Below, piece after piece: positions 1-7,923 of a DNA stretch of 14,795 nucleotides. The first letter of the stretch is position 1. Every line of letters starts with the position of its first letter. Source of the DNA: Desulfobulbaceae bacterium (GTDB lineage: Bacteria > Desulfobacterota > Desulfobulbia > Desulfobulbales > Desulfocapsaceae); the NCBI GenBank assembly GCA_003509305.1, contig DOMU01000129.1, forward strand, positions 363-15,157. Reading direction: 5' to 3'. The notes beneath the pieces are model-generated. The model had not been told where the DNA came from and ran no database searches. It was given only the letters and a program-made list of their open reading frames with translations. The translations under genes were made by a program, and so were the position numbers.

Positions 1-480
1 GCCCTGACCGAGGGGAGCAAGATCCCCGGCGACATCCTGAAAATTCTGGGCATCAAGGAGCTTGCCAAGTTCCTGGTCAATGAGATCCAGGAAGTGTACC
101 GGATGCAGGGTGTGAAGATTAACGACAAGCATATCGAGGTAATCGTCCGCCAGATGCTGCGCCGCGTGCAGATTGTTGATGCTGGTGACAGCCGCTTCAT
201 GATTGGTGAACAGGTCGAACGTTGGAAATTTGAAGAGGAACTGGAGCGTCTCTTGGCCAAGGAGCAAAAAACCTGCGTTGCCGAACCGCTCTTGCTTGGT
301 GTGACTAAGGCGTCGTTGTCCACGGAGAGTTTCATCTCCGCCGCTTCATTCCAGGAAACCACCAAAGTACTGACTAATGCCGCCATGGCTGGCCGGGTTG
401 ATAATTTGTCCGGTTTGAAGGAGAACGTCATTATGGGCCGGCTGATTTCCGCCGGTACTGGCATCAAAGGCAATGCCTGA
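1..480 (+). CDS. rpoC: RNA polymerase beta' subunit, C-terminal 159 residues (partial)
   Basis: This is the 3' end of the largest catalytic subunit of RNA polymerase; frame 1 is open from the first base to the TGA at 478-480, so the gene begins upstream of the window. The visible part starts in the conserved GDIL region, continues through [17 protein letters not shown] and a VRQMLRRV helix, and ends in the family's C-terminal block ([20 protein letters not shown], then [12 protein letters not shown]). This part of beta' lies near the jaw/clamp base and the omega-binding end. The usual LIPAGTG close to the end reads LISAGTG here, a conservative lineage difference. The active-site Mg-binding region is outside the window. 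Its position immediately before rpsL matches bacteria in which rpoBC and the str genes are adjacent, unlike E. coli where they lie apart. A promoter sits in the following gap, so rpsL need not depend on rpoC read-through. Confidence 0.97.
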   Translation, partial: ALTEGSKIPGDILKILGIKELAKFLVNEIQEVYRMQGVKINDKHIEVIVRQMLRRVQIVDAGDSRFMIGEQVERWKFEEELERLLAKEQKTCVAEPLLLGVTKASLSTESFISAASFQETTKVLTNAAMAGRVDNLSGLKENVIMGRLISAGTGIKGNA

Positions 481-512
481 GTATGATGACCGGGGACTTG
501 GGGATTTATGAC

Positions 513-543
513 TTGACAGCCATGTGACCGGAAGGTATATAAC
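513..543 (+). promoter_or_regulatory. Likely sigma70-type promoter of the str-S10-spc run
   Basis: A perfect -35 hexamer TTGACA (513-518) is followed after 17 nt by TATATA (536-541); TATAAC (538-543), matching the -10 consensus at 5 of 6, overlaps it at a 19-nt spacer. It lies in the only long gap of the window, 33 nt after the rpoC stop, and would start transcription near position 550, giving a leader of roughly 70 nt before rpsL. No rho-independent terminator is visible between rpoC and this site, so rpoC transcripts may also read through. The sequence match is direct; function is inferred. Confidence 0.6.
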
Positions 544-584
544 CTAGCTTTGTTTTCATATGGGCGGTATGTTTTAATGAAATG

Positions 585-605
585 CGCGTTTCCGAAAGAG
601 ACGCG
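585..605 (+). promoter_or_regulatory. Leader hairpin abutting the rpsL ribosome-binding site
   Basis: CGCGTTTC (585-592) can pair with GAGACGCG (598-605) as 8 base pairs, one of them a U-G wobble, around a five-base CGAAA loop. With C592 bulged the loop becomes a GAAA tetraloop. The 3' arm ends exactly where the GGGAGG Shine-Dalgarno (605-610) begins, so the structure could affect ribosome access to rpsL. It is not followed by a U tract, so it is not a terminator. A regulatory role, for example autogenous control by a str-operon ribosomal protein, is only inference. Confidence 0.45.
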
Positions 606-622
606 GGAGGAACGACAGAACG

Positions 623-994
623 ATGCCAACAATCAATCAGCTTGTCCGTCATGGACGGGAAAAGCTTGCCAAGAAAACGGACACTCCGGCCCTGAAAGGT
701 TCGCCGCAGAAGCGAGGAGTTTGTGTGCGCGTATTCACGACGACGCCGAAAAAACCAAACTCGGCTCTGCGTAAGGTCGCCAGGGTCCGTCTGACCAATG
801 GGATGGAGGTCAGTTCCTATATCCCTGGTATTGGCCATAATCTTCAGGAGCACTCGGTGGTCCTGATCCGTGGCGGTAGGGTGAAAGACCTGCCGGGTGT
901 CCGTTATCATATCGTGCGCGGCACGCTCGATAGTTTAGGTGTCGCCGCGAGGCGTCAGGGTCGTTCCAAGTACGGCGCCAAGCGTCCGAAGTAA
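623..994 (+). CDS. rpsL: 30S ribosomal protein S12
   Basis: S12 (123 residues, family length) sits at the decoding centre on the interface side of the 30S subunit and monitors codon-anticodon pairing. The hallmark motifs are intact: QKRGVC near 29-34, [12 protein letters not shown] (40-51), [10 protein letters not shown] (71-80) and [14 protein letters not shown] (83-96). K43 and K88 (K42 and K87 in E. coli mature numbering), classic sites of streptomycin-resistance changes, are wild type, and D89, the residue methylthiolated by RimO in E. coli, is present. The ATG is preceded by GGGAGG at 605-610, a rather long 12-nt spacer, with a hairpin directly upstream. It is the first gene of the str group; rpsG follows after 27 nt. 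An overlapping frame from about 550 is a shadow. Confidence 0.98.
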   Translation: MPTINQLVRHGREKLAKKTDTPALKGSPQKRGVCVRVFTTTPKKPNSALRKVARVRLTNGMEVSSYIPGIGHNLQEHSVVLIRGGRVKDLPGVRYHIVRGTLDSLGVAARRQGRSKYGAKRPK

Positions 995-1021
995 ACGGGG
1001 AACTGAGAGAAGGGGAACAGT

Positions 1022-1495
1022 ATGTCAAGAAAAAAAATCAGCGCCCGTAGGCCGATTGAGCCGGATTCGCGCTTTAACAGCGTTCTGGTGAGTAAATTCA
1101 CCAATGGTCTGATGGAGCGAGGCAAAAAAAGTCTTGCCCTGCGTATTTTTTACGATGCCATGGATGCCGTCGCTGACAAGATGCCGGGTGAAGATGCGCT
1201 CCTGGTGTTTGAGGAGGCGATGGAGAAAGTCCGCCCGCGCGTTGAAGTCAAATCACGGCGTGTAGGTGGTGCGACTTATCAGGTGCCGGTCGAAGTGCGT
1301 CAAAGCCGGCGTAACGCCTTGGCAATTCGCTGGATCATTTCCTATGCCCAGGCTAGGTCGGGACATTCGATGTCGGAAAAGCTTGCCGCCGAAATCCTTG
1401 ACGCTTACAACAACCGCGGCGCGGCGGTCAAAAAGAAAGACGATACACACAGGATGGCGGAGGCCAACAAAGCGTTTGCGCATTACCGCTGGTAA
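1022..1495 (+). CDS. rpsG: 30S ribosomal protein S7
   Basis: S7 (157 residues) is a primary 16S rRNA-binding protein that nucleates assembly of the 30S head and lines the E site. The sequence carries family landmarks: an N-terminal [16 protein letters not shown] segment, a basic [20 protein letters not shown] stretch around residues 70-90 that includes the beta-hairpin, and a C-terminal [24 protein letters not shown] lies upstream of the ATG. In E. coli, S7 represses its operon by binding the roughly 100-nt rpsL-rpsG intercistronic RNA. That gap is only 27 nt here (995-1021), so the same arrangement cannot exist. Length matches the short S7 form rather than the extended E. coli K-12 form. Confidence 0.98.
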   Translation: MSRKKISARRPIEPDSRFNSVLVSKFTNGLMERGKKSLALRIFYDAMDAVADKMPGEDALLVFEEAMEKVRPRVEVKSRRVGGATYQVPVEVRQSRRNALAIRWIISYAQARSGHSMSEKLAAEILDAYNNRGAAVKKKDDTHRMAEANKAFAHYRW

Positions 1496-1531
1496 CAGTG
1501 GTGAGATGGCTCGCGTTTTGTGGAAAAGACA

Positions 1532-3610
1532 ATGTCTGATTTGGGCGAATTGAAAGATGTCCGGAATATCGGCATCATGGCCCATATCGACGCGGGAAAG
1601 ACGACTACCACCGAACGCATTCTGTTTTATACAGGCCGTTCTCATAAACTGGGCGAAGTTCATGAAGGCACAGCCGTCATGGACTGGATGGAGCAAGAGC
1701 AGGAGCGAGGAATAACGATCACCTCGGCGGCGACCACCTGTCAGTGGCGCGGGAAGAAAATAAATATTATCGACACTCCGGGACATGTCGATTTCACGGT
1801 TGAAGTCGAACGCTGTCTACGGGTGCTGGATGGGGTGGTTGCCGTGCTTTGCGCGGTGGCTGGTGTTGAGCCGCAGACGGAAACGGTTTGGCGGCAGGCC
1901 GATAAATACAAGATTCCCCGTGTTGTTTTTATAAACAAGATGGACCGCGTTGGGGCTGATTACGAGCGCTGCCTTGACGCGATGGTTGACAAGCTGAATA
2001 CTAACCCCGTGCTGCTTCAGTTGCCGATTGGCCAGGAAAGCGAGTTTTGCGGGGTGATTGATCTGATTGAAGAAAAAATGCTGACCTTTGCCGATACATC
2101 GCTGGGTCAGCTTGTCGAGGTGGGTGAGATTCCCGCTTCGTACAAAGAAATGTCAGCGGCCGCACGTTCACAGCTTCTCGAGAAATTGGCCGATTTCGAT
2201 GAGGGGCTTATGGAAAGTTACCTGGCGGAAAGTCAGGTAACCGCCGATACGCTTAGAAACGTTGTACGCAAGGCGACTTTGGAGCGGTGGATTGTTCCAG
2301 TCTTTTTGGGTAGCGCCTTCAAGAACAAAGGAATTCAGCCGCTTTTAGACGGGATTGTCAATTATTTGCCGTCGCCATTGGATATTCCGCCTGTTCAGGG
2401 CCTTGATGCTAGTGGCGCGGCGCTGGTACGGAGAACCGATCCAAAGGAGAAGTTTAGTGGATTGGTTTTCAAACTTGCCAATGACAGTTTCGTCGATACC
2501 CTCGCCTATCTGCGTGTGTATTCAGGGACGTTGGAGGTTGGTGGTAAGGTCTATAATCCAGTTAAGCGGAAGCAAGAGAAAGTGACAAAGCTTTTGCGGA
2601 TGCACGCCAACAAACGTGAAGGGCTGGATCGCGTTATGGCTGGAGATATAATCGCGGTGGTTGGCCTGAAATTTTCCACCACCGGCGATACGCTCTGTGA
2701 AATAGGTGATTCTTTTCAGCTCGATGGTATGGATTTCCCGGAACCGGTAGTTTCCGTAGCCATTGAGCCGAATACGAAGGCGGATGAAAAGAAGCTTGTC
2801 GACACATTGGCTAAGATAGCTCTTGAAGATCCGTCGTTTCGGATACAGGAAAGTGCCGATACCGGACAGGTGTTGATTGCCGGTATGGGTGAGCTGCACT
2901 TGGAAATAGTTGTCGATCGCCTGCTTAACGAGTTCAAGGTTGGGGCAAAAGTAGGCCGTCCTCAGGTCGCCTACAAAGAAACTATCAGCAAGGAATGCAC
3001 CGGCGAGGGGACGTTTGAGCAGAACGTTGGCAACAAGAAACAGTTCGGTCACGTGCTGGTTACCGTGCGTCCATTATCGTGCGGGAGCGGCGTGAGTTTT
3101 ATTAACGGAATTGATGAAAGTGTCGTGCCCACGGCATTTGTCGCGGCCATTGAAAGAGGAGTGCGCGGCAGTGTCGATGCCGGTCCTTTGATCGGTTATC
3201 CGTTGACCGATGTGGAAATCGAATTGGTTGGCGGGTCGTATTCTGAGTCGGAATCAACCGAGATGGCTTTTGGCGTTGCCGCCGCCATAGCGTTGCAAAA
3301 GGCGGTGCATCAGGGAGAGCCGGTTCTTCTCGAACCGCTCATGGAGATGGTAGTCGTCACGCCTGATGAGTATCTCGGCGATGTTTTGGCGGATTTGAAT
3401 GCTAAGGGAGTGAAGGTTCTTGCGGTCGAAAGCGAGGGCCATTTGCAGAATCTGAAGGTGCATATCCCATTGATTGAAACCTTTGGTTATGCGACGGCAT
3501 TACGGTCGGCGACCCAGGGCCGGGCTGGATTCACCATGAAGTTTGTTGAATACGATTGCGTGCCGAAAGTGCGTACCGATGCCATTGTACGGAAAATACG
3601 AGGAATTTGA
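1532..3610 (+). CDS. fusA: Translation elongation factor G, with divergent domain IV loops
   Basis: EF-G is the ribosomal translocase GTPase and, with RRF, a recycling factor. I chose ATG 1532 (692 residues) over the in-frame GTG at 1520 because the family begins just before the [15 protein letters not shown] segment and a GGAAAAG-like site sits upstream. The G domain is complete: P-loop AHIDAGKTT (17-25), [11 protein letters not shown] (59-69), DTPGH (81-85), NKMD (135-138) and GSAFKNKG (260-267). Domains II and III look canonical through GMGELHLEI (451-459) and [10 protein letters not shown] (475-484). Domain IV is unusual: the first tip loop reads [12 protein letters not shown] where canonical EF-G has SGGRGQYGHV, and the second reads SYSESESTE (569-577) where canonical EF-G has SYHDVDSSE. 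The DLNxRRG motif reads DLNAKGVKV. These features resemble EF-G2/spdEFG2-type paralogues as I remember them, although the gene occupies the normal str-operon place. tuf follows after 15 nt. Confidence 0.93.
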   Translation: MSDLGELKDVRNIGIMAHIDAGKTTTTERILFYTGRSHKLGEVHEGTAVMDWMEQEQERGITITSAATTCQWRGKKINIIDTPGHVDFTVEVERCLRVLDGVVAVLCAVAGVEPQTETVWRQADKYKIPRVVFINKMDRVGADYERCLDAMVDKLNTNPVLLQLPIGQESEFCGVIDLIEEKMLTFADTSLGQLVEVGEIPASYKEMSAAARSQLLEKLADFDEGLMESYLAESQVTADTLRNVVRKATLERWIVPVFLGSAFKNKGIQPLLDGIVNYLPSPLDIPPVQGLDASGAALVRRTDPKEKFSGLVFKLANDSFVDTLAYLRVYSGTLEVGGKVYNPVKRKQEKVTKLLRMHANKREGLDRVMAGDIIAVVGLKFSTTGDTLCEIGDSFQLDGMDFPEPVVSVAIEPNTKADEKKLVDTLAKIALEDPSFRIQESADTGQVLIAGMGELHLEIVVDRLLNEFKVGAKVGRPQVAYKETISKECTGEGTFEQNVGNKKQFGHVLVTVRPLSCGSGVSFINGIDESVVPTAFVAAIERGVRGSVDAGPLIGYPLTDVEIELVGGSYSESESTEMAFGVAAAIALQKAVHQGEPVLLEPLMEMVVVTPDEYLGDVLADLNAKGVKVLAVESEGHLQNLKVHIPLIETFGYATALRSATQGRAGFTMKFVEYDCVPKVRTDAIVRKIRGI

Positions 3611-3625
3611 CAGAAAAGGTGCCAG

Positions 3626-4816
3626 ATGTCGAAGGAGAAATTTGAGCGAAATAAGCCCCATGTGAACGTTGGGACGATAGGTCATATTGACCATGGGAAG
3701 ACGACTTTGACGGCGGCGATCACGCGGGTGTTGTCGACGAAAGGTCAGGCGAAATTCACGGACTATACCGATATTGACAAGGCTCCGGAGGAGAAGGAGC
3801 GAGGTATCACGATTGCGACGGCCCATGTTGAATATGAGACGCCGAAGCGTCACTACGCCCATGTTGATTGCCCTGGTCATGCCGACTACATCAAAAATAT
3901 GATCACCGGTGCGGCACAGATGGATGGCGCGATTCTGGTGGTGGCGGCGACCGACGGCGCGATGCCGCAGACGCGCGAGCATATCCTTCTGGCGCGTCAG
4001 GTTGGTGTTCCGGCGATTGTCGTATTTTTGAACAAATGCGATATGGTCGACGACGAGGAACTAATCGAGTTGGTCGAAATGGAACTGCGCGAGCTGCTCG
4101 ATAAGTATGAGTTTCCTGGCGATGAAGTGCCGTTTGTTCGTGGCTCGGCGTTGCTGGCTCTGGAGAATCCCGAAGATCCGGAGAAGTCGAAGTGTATCTG
4201 GGAGCTGATGGATCAGGTTGATAACTATATCCCTGAACCGGTACGTGATATAGACCAGGCGTTTCTGATGCCGGTTGAGGATGTATTTTCGATCTCTGGC
4301 CGAGGCACGGTGGCGACGGGCCGGGTTGAGCGTGGCCGGGTGAGGGTTGGCGATGAGGTGGAGATAGTTGGCATCCGCCCGACGGCGAAGACGACCTGCA
4401 CCGGCGTTGAGATGTTCAGAAAGCTTCTGGATGAAGGCCAGGCGGGCGACAACATTGGCGCGCTTTTGCGTGGTACCAAGCGTGAAGAGGTTGAACGCGG
4501 ACAAGTTTTGGCAAAGCCTGGTTCGATCACGCCGCATACGCAGTTCAAGGCGGAAGCGTATATTTTAAGCAAAGACGAGGGTGGGCGTCATACGCCGTTT
4601 TTCAACGGTTACCGCCCGCAGTTTTACTTCCGGACGACGGATGTGACAGGAATTGTCACCTTGGCGGAAGGGACGGAAATGGTGATGCCAGGAGACAACA
4701 TTTCGATGACGGCGGAGTTGATTACGCCGATTGCGATGGATGCCGGTCTTCGTTTTGCGATCCGTGAAGGTGGACGGACGGTCGGCGCCGGCGTCGTCGC
4801 CGAAATTATAAAATAG
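3626..4816 (+). CDS. tuf: Translation elongation factor Tu
   Basis: EF-Tu (396 residues) delivers aminoacyl-tRNA to the ribosomal A site as a GTP complex. All GTPase motifs are present: GHIDHGKT (19-26), RGITI in switch I (59-63), DCPGH (81-85, catalytic H85), NKCD (136-139) and SAL (174-176). Domains 2 and 3 follow with [13 protein letters not shown] (225-237) and a C-terminal [12 protein letters not shown]. The glutamine in GAMPQTREH and the alanine in RFAIREGG, positions linked to kirromycin resistance in E. coli, have the sensitive residues. AAAGGTG precedes the ATG. Codons favour G or C at the third position more than in the S10/spc genes downstream. Many bacteria carry a second tuf copy; this window shows only one. 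rpsJ begins only 12 nt later. Confidence 0.98.
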   Translation: MSKEKFERNKPHVNVGTIGHIDHGKTTLTAAITRVLSTKGQAKFTDYTDIDKAPEEKERGITIATAHVEYETPKRHYAHVDCPGHADYIKNMITGAAQMDGAILVVAATDGAMPQTREHILLARQVGVPAIVVFLNKCDMVDDEELIELVEMELRELLDKYEFPGDEVPFVRGSALLALENPEDPEKSKCIWELMDQVDNYIPEPVRDIDQAFLMPVEDVFSISGRGTVATGRVERGRVRVGDEVEIVGIRPTAKTTCTGVEMFRKLLDEGQAGDNIGALLRGTKREEVERGQVLAKPGSITPHTQFKAEAYILSKDEGGRHTPFFNGYRPQFYFRTTDVTGIVTLAEGTEMVMPGDNISMTAELITPIAMDAGLRFAIREGGRTVGAGVVAEIIK

Positions 4817-4828
4817 GAGTATAGGCTG

Positions 4829-5140
4829 ATGGCAACCGAAAGAATTCGCATCAAACTGAAAGCTTACGACCATAAATTGCTTGACCAATCCACAAGCGAG
4901 ATTGTAGAAACTGCGCGTCGCACTGGCGCGTCGCTGGCCGGGCCGATTCCGCTGCCGACTTCGATCAAGAAATTCTGTGTGTTGCGTTCGCCGCATGTGG
5001 ATAAAAAATCGCGTGAGCAATTTGAGATGAGGACTCATCGGCGGCTGCTCGATATTCTTGAACCAACGCCTCAGACGATTGATTCTCTAAATAAACTGGA
5101 GCTTTCGGCGGGTGTTGATGTCGAGATCAAACTTCCGTAA
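4829..5140 (+). CDS. rpsJ: 30S ribosomal protein S10 (NusE)
   Basis: S10 (103 residues) is a 30S head protein that also acts as NusE in transcription antitermination with NusB. Recognisable motifs are [16 protein letters not shown] near the N-terminus, GPIPLPT (38-44), the extended-loop segment [20 protein letters not shown] and the DVEIKL tail. The loop valine (V57 in other species), where tetracycline/tigecycline-related changes occur, is unchanged. An AGGAG spanning the tuf stop region lies upstream of the ATG. The 12-nt distance to tuf leaves no space for the structured S10 leader by which L4 controls this operon in E. coli, so the gene is probably expressed from the str promoter or one inside an upstream gene. 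Confidence 0.98.
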   Translation: MATERIRIKLKAYDHKLLDQSTSEIVETARRTGASLAGPIPLPTSIKKFCVLRSPHVDKKSREQFEMRTHRRLLDILEPTPQTIDSLNKLELSAGVDVEIKLP

Positions 5141-5163
5141 TTGTTGGACGCAGAGGTGACGAT

Positions 5164-5793
5164 ATGCCGCGAAATATGGGCATTTTAGGAAAAAAGATTG
5201 GCATGACCAGAGTATTTAATGAACTGGGTTATGCTGTGCCGGTTACGGTGGTGGAAGCCGGGCCGTGCAGAGTATTGCAGAAAAAGACGATCGCAACTGA
5301 TGGTTATGATGCGATACAGCTTGGTTTCGGTGAGAAGAAGGCACAGAGAGTATCGAAACCTGAGGCTGGGCATTTCAAGCAATCTGGAGGACAGGCGTAT
5401 TACTTTGTCCGGGAATTCCGTATCCCGGATGCCGCCTTGTTCGAGGTTGGTCAGGTTATCAACCTCGCGGATGTGATTAAAATTGGAACGACAGTCCATG
5501 TACAAGGTATTTCCAAAGGCGCGGGTTTCCAGGGGGTTGTTAAACGTCATGGTTTCCGGGGTGGTCGGGCGACACATGGTTCCATGTTTCATCGGGCGCC
5601 AGGTTCCATCGGTTGCAGTGCCTATCCCAGCAGAGTTATAAAAGGTAAAAAACTGCCAGGTCATATGGGATGTGAGACCGTTTTGAAAAAAAATATCAAG
5701 GTGGTCGATGTTCGTCAGGATGAGAATGTTATTTTGTTGAAAGGCTCTGTACCGGGAAAGAAAAACGGTCTGCTTAAAATTTTTGCTCAATAG
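5164..5793 (+). CDS. rplC: 50S ribosomal protein L3
   Basis: L3 (209 residues) is an early 50S assembly protein whose long loop reaches towards the peptidyl-transferase centre. The sequence opens with GILGKKIGMTRVF (6-18) and contains the loop signature KGAGFQGVVKRHGFRGG (118-134), followed by THGSMFHRAPGSIG and KGKKLPGHMG (160-169). Position 151, which aligns with the PrmB-methylated glutamine of E. coli L3, is a cysteine, so that modification is not expected; non-Gln residues are common here outside gammaproteobacteria. After HMG the usual NERVT-type stretch reads CETVL. The ATG has AGAGGTGA upstream. A long antisense frame opposite this gene is a shadow. Confidence 0.97.
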   Translation: MPRNMGILGKKIGMTRVFNELGYAVPVTVVEAGPCRVLQKKTIATDGYDAIQLGFGEKKAQRVSKPEAGHFKQSGGQAYYFVREFRIPDAALFEVGQVINLADVIKIGTTVHVQGISKGAGFQGVVKRHGFRGGRATHGSMFHRAPGSIGCSAYPSRVIKGKKLPGHMGCETVLKKNIKVVDVRQDENVILLKGSVPGKKNGLLKIFAQ

Positions 5794-5821
5794 TGGCGAG
5801 ACCATCACTGAGGGTGTGCGA

Positions 5822-6445
5822 ATGTCAGCGGCTAAAGTTGTAAATGTCGAAAATCAAGAAGTGGGCGAGATAACGCTTGACCCGAATGTTTTCGATGTTG
5901 AAATAAAGGAATATCTTCTGCATGACATGGTTCGTTTTCAGCTTGCCGGACGGCGGGCGGGAAATGCCTGTACCAAAACGAGGATTGAGGTAAAGGGTGG
6001 CGGGAAAAAGCCATGGAAGCAGAAAGGGACAGGCCGGGCGCGATCAGGAAGCAGAACTTCGCCCTTGTGGCGTGGTGGTGGGGTGGTTTTTGGTCCCAAA
6101 CCCCGAGATTATAGTTTCAAGCTGAACAAAAAAGTGCGGCGGCAGGCATTGGCCGTTGCCTTGAGCGCGAAAAAAGTCGCCGACAATCTGATGGTTCTTA
6201 ATGATTTTCCTATGGAAGACCTTAAAACCAAAAGTTTTCTGCGCGTGATGAAAAATCTGAATGTGGATAATGGACTGATTGTTATCTCCGAACAGAATGA
6301 AAATCTGCATAAATCAGCAAGAAATGTTAAAGACTTCAAGGTACTGTCTGTCGGTGGATTGAACGTCTATGATATTTTATTGCATGAAAAATTGGTGCTT
6401 CTGAAACCCGCCGTGTCCGGCATTGAGCAAAGAGTTCTGTCATGA
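5822..6445 (+). CDS. rplD: 50S ribosomal protein L4
   Basis: L4 (207 residues) binds 23S rRNA and extends a loop into the peptide exit tunnel; in E. coli it also represses the S10 operon. The frame is open back to a TTG at 5783, but ATG 5822 is the sound start: TGAGGG lies 7 nt before it, and the earlier codons overlap rplC and add non-family residues. The tunnel loop GGGKKPWKQKGTGRAR (59-74) and SPLWRGGGVVFGPKPRDYS (80-98) are conserved, including the lysine positions associated with macrolide resistance when changed. The C-terminal part carries GLNVYDIL and KLVLLK. It overlaps rplW by ATGA (6442-6445), consistent with translational coupling. Without an S10 leader nearby, L4 feedback of the E. 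coli kind is unlikely at this locus. Confidence 0.97.
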   Translation: MSAAKVVNVENQEVGEITLDPNVFDVEIKEYLLHDMVRFQLAGRRAGNACTKTRIEVKGGGKKPWKQKGTGRARSGSRTSPLWRGGGVVFGPKPRDYSFKLNKKVRRQALAVALSAKKVADNLMVLNDFPMEDLKTKSFLRVMKNLNVDNGLIVISEQNENLHKSARNVKDFKVLSVGGLNVYDILLHEKLVLLKPAVSGIEQRVLS

Positions 6446-6729
6446 AGAAAAATAGCCTCATCTTAGTGAAACCTCATTTGACCGAAAAGGCAAGTATTCT
6501 ACAGGAAAGACAGCATACCTATGTGTTCAAAGTCTTGCCGATCGCGAACAAAATGGAGATAAAACAAGCGGTTGAGGGTATGTTCGCCGTCAAGGTCTCG
6601 ACGGTTAATGTCGGAAATTTTAATGGTAAGTTAAAAAGGGTTGGGTCGCGCCGCGGAAGAACCAATGATTGGAAAAAGGCATATGTGACACTGAGCGAAG
6701 GGGAAATTAACTACACTGATGAACTGTAG
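6442..6729 (+). CDS. rplW: 50S ribosomal protein L23
   Basis: L23 (95 residues, family length) sits at the polypeptide exit and is the docking site for trigger factor and SRP. Conserved elements are the LVKPHLTEKAS start, YVFKVLPIANKMEIKQAVEGMF in the first half, VSTVNVGNFNGKLKR and GRTNDWKKAYVTL near the end. The start overlaps the rplD stop by four bases and has only a poor Shine-Dalgarno, suggesting re-initiation. The 53 nt after it (6730-6782) hold no gene and no terminator. Confidence 0.96.
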   Translation: MKKNSLILVKPHLTEKASILQERQHTYVFKVLPIANKMEIKQAVEGMFAVKVSTVNVGNFNGKLKRVGSRRGRTNDWKKAYVTLSEGEINYTDEL

Positions 6730-6782
6730 TAGTTAGTACTCTTTTGGTTAATGACAGTCCAAATATGGGATGTTAATCTGCG

Positions 6783-7604
6783 ATGGCTATAAAACAATAC
6801 AAACCGACCTCCGCTGGGAAAAGGCATCAGGTATCTCTTTTCAACGATACGCTTTCAACAAAGGCGCCTGAGAAGTCGTTGTTGGTTACGATTAAGAAAA
6901 GTGGGGGCCGGAACAATAACGGTCGCGTGACGGCTCGCCATATCGGTGGCGGTCACAAAAGGAAATATCGTCTGATCGATTTCAAGCGCAATAAGGTAGA
7001 TGTTGTTGCCAAGGTGGAGGCACTTGAGTACGATCCCAATCGCTCAGCGAATATTGCTCTTGTTTGTTATCAGGATGGACAACGGGCTTATATTTTATCT
7101 CCGGAAGGGCTTGGCGTTGGTGATAGTGTAGTGTCAGGTGAGAACGTCGATATTCTTCCGGGTAATTGTCTGCCCATGAAAAATATCCCTCTTGGCACCT
7201 ATATTCACAATATTGAAATGAAGATAGGCAAAGGCGGCCAATTGGTACGCAGCGCCGGTGTTGGCGCCCAGTTGATGGCCAAGGAAGGCGATCTTGTTTC
7301 AGTCCGTCTGCCATCTGGGGAAGTACGAAAGTTCAACAAGAATTGCCGAGCTTCTATTGGCTTAGTTGGTAATCGAGAACACGAAAGCAGAAAGTTGGGG
7401 AAGGCCGGCAGAAATCGATGGTTGGGAAACCGGCCACATGTTCGCGGTGTGGCCATGAACCCGGTTGATCATCCTATGGGCGGTGGCGAAGGCAAGAGTT
7501 CCGGTGGCCGTCATCCTTGTACTCCGTGGGGTTATCCGACCAAAGGCTACAAGACTCGTAAACGGAAGTCGTCGGATCAGTATATTGTTAAGCGGCGAGC
7601 GTAA
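6783..7604 (+). CDS. rplB: 50S ribosomal protein L2
   Basis: L2 (273 residues) is required for subunit association and for the architecture of the peptidyl-transferase centre. The N-terminal [11 protein letters not shown] and the [17 protein letters not shown] segment (47-63) mark the start. The C-terminal signature [16 protein letters not shown] (222-237) contains H230, equivalent to the functionally important H229 of mature E. coli L2, followed by [10 protein letters not shown] and GYKTRKRK. The ATG has only a weak ribosome-binding site (GGGA about 12 nt away), which is odd for such a highly made protein. It lies 53 nt after rplW, tied with the rplO-secY junction as the widest spacing among the genes after rpsL. 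Confidence 0.98.
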   Translation: MAIKQYKPTSAGKRHQVSLFNDTLSTKAPEKSLLVTIKKSGGRNNNGRVTARHIGGGHKRKYRLIDFKRNKVDVVAKVEALEYDPNRSANIALVCYQDGQRAYILSPEGLGVGDSVVSGENVDILPGNCLPMKNIPLGTYIHNIEMKIGKGGQLVRSAGVGAQLMAKEGDLVSVRLPSGEVRKFNKNCRASIGLVGNREHESRKLGKAGRNRWLGNRPHVRGVAMNPVDHPMGGGEGKSSGGRHPCTPWGYPTKGYKTRKRKSSDQYIVKRRA

Positions 7605-7621
7605 CTGAAGGGTGAAATGTA

Positions 7622-7897
7622 ATGTCAAGATCTACGAAGAAAGGGCCTTTTGTCGATTATCATCTTATCGAGAAGATCAATCAGGCAGCTACCACAGGAA
7701 ACAAAAAAGTGATCAAAACTTGGTCACGTCGTTCCGATATTGTTCCTGAGATGGTGGGTTTGACGTTCGCTGTCCATAACGGAAAAAAGTTTATTCCTGT
7801 TTTTGTGTCTGAGAATATGGTTGGGCATAAGTTGGGAGAGTTTTCTCCTACCAGGACGTTTTATGGGCATGCTTCTGATAAAAAAGGTAAAAAATAG
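7622..7897 (+). CDS. rpsS: 30S ribosomal protein S19
   Basis: S19 (91 residues) pairs with S13 in the 30S head and contacts the A-site finger region of the 50S. The family signature is clear: [18 protein letters not shown] at the start, [15 protein letters not shown] (28-42), [24 protein letters not shown] and the [10 protein letters not shown] tail. The ATG at 7622 is preceded by a GAAGGGTGA site. It follows rplB by 17 nt and precedes rplV by 26 nt. Confidence 0.98.
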   Translation: MSRSTKKGPFVDYHLIEKINQAATTGNKKVIKTWSRRSDIVPEMVGLTFAVHNGKKFIPVFVSENMVGHKLGEFSPTRTFYGHASDKKGKK

Positions 7898-7923
7898 TTT
7901 TGCGGTAGTAATCGGAGGAGAAA

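Noticed and set aside
481..512. Possible terminator after rpoC (GGGGACTTGGGG)
   Set aside because: The G runs are direct, not inverted, and no U tract follows.
550..774. 74-residue + strand frame overlapping the rpsL start, possible leader peptide
   Set aside because: Non-ATG start at about the predicted transcript start, no ribosome-binding site, and most of it runs out of frame through rpsL.
1253..1786. 177-residue antisense frame across rpsG/fusA
   Set aside because: Spans two certain + strand genes; low-complexity leucine/arginine content typical of shadows.
2522..3052. 176-residue antisense frame inside fusA
   Set aside because: Opposite conserved EF-G domains; no independent signal.
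5185..5808. 207-residue antisense frame opposite rplC
   Set aside because: It has no family resemblance or ribosome-binding site and lies fully opposite a well-conserved gene; a shadow of its codon pattern.
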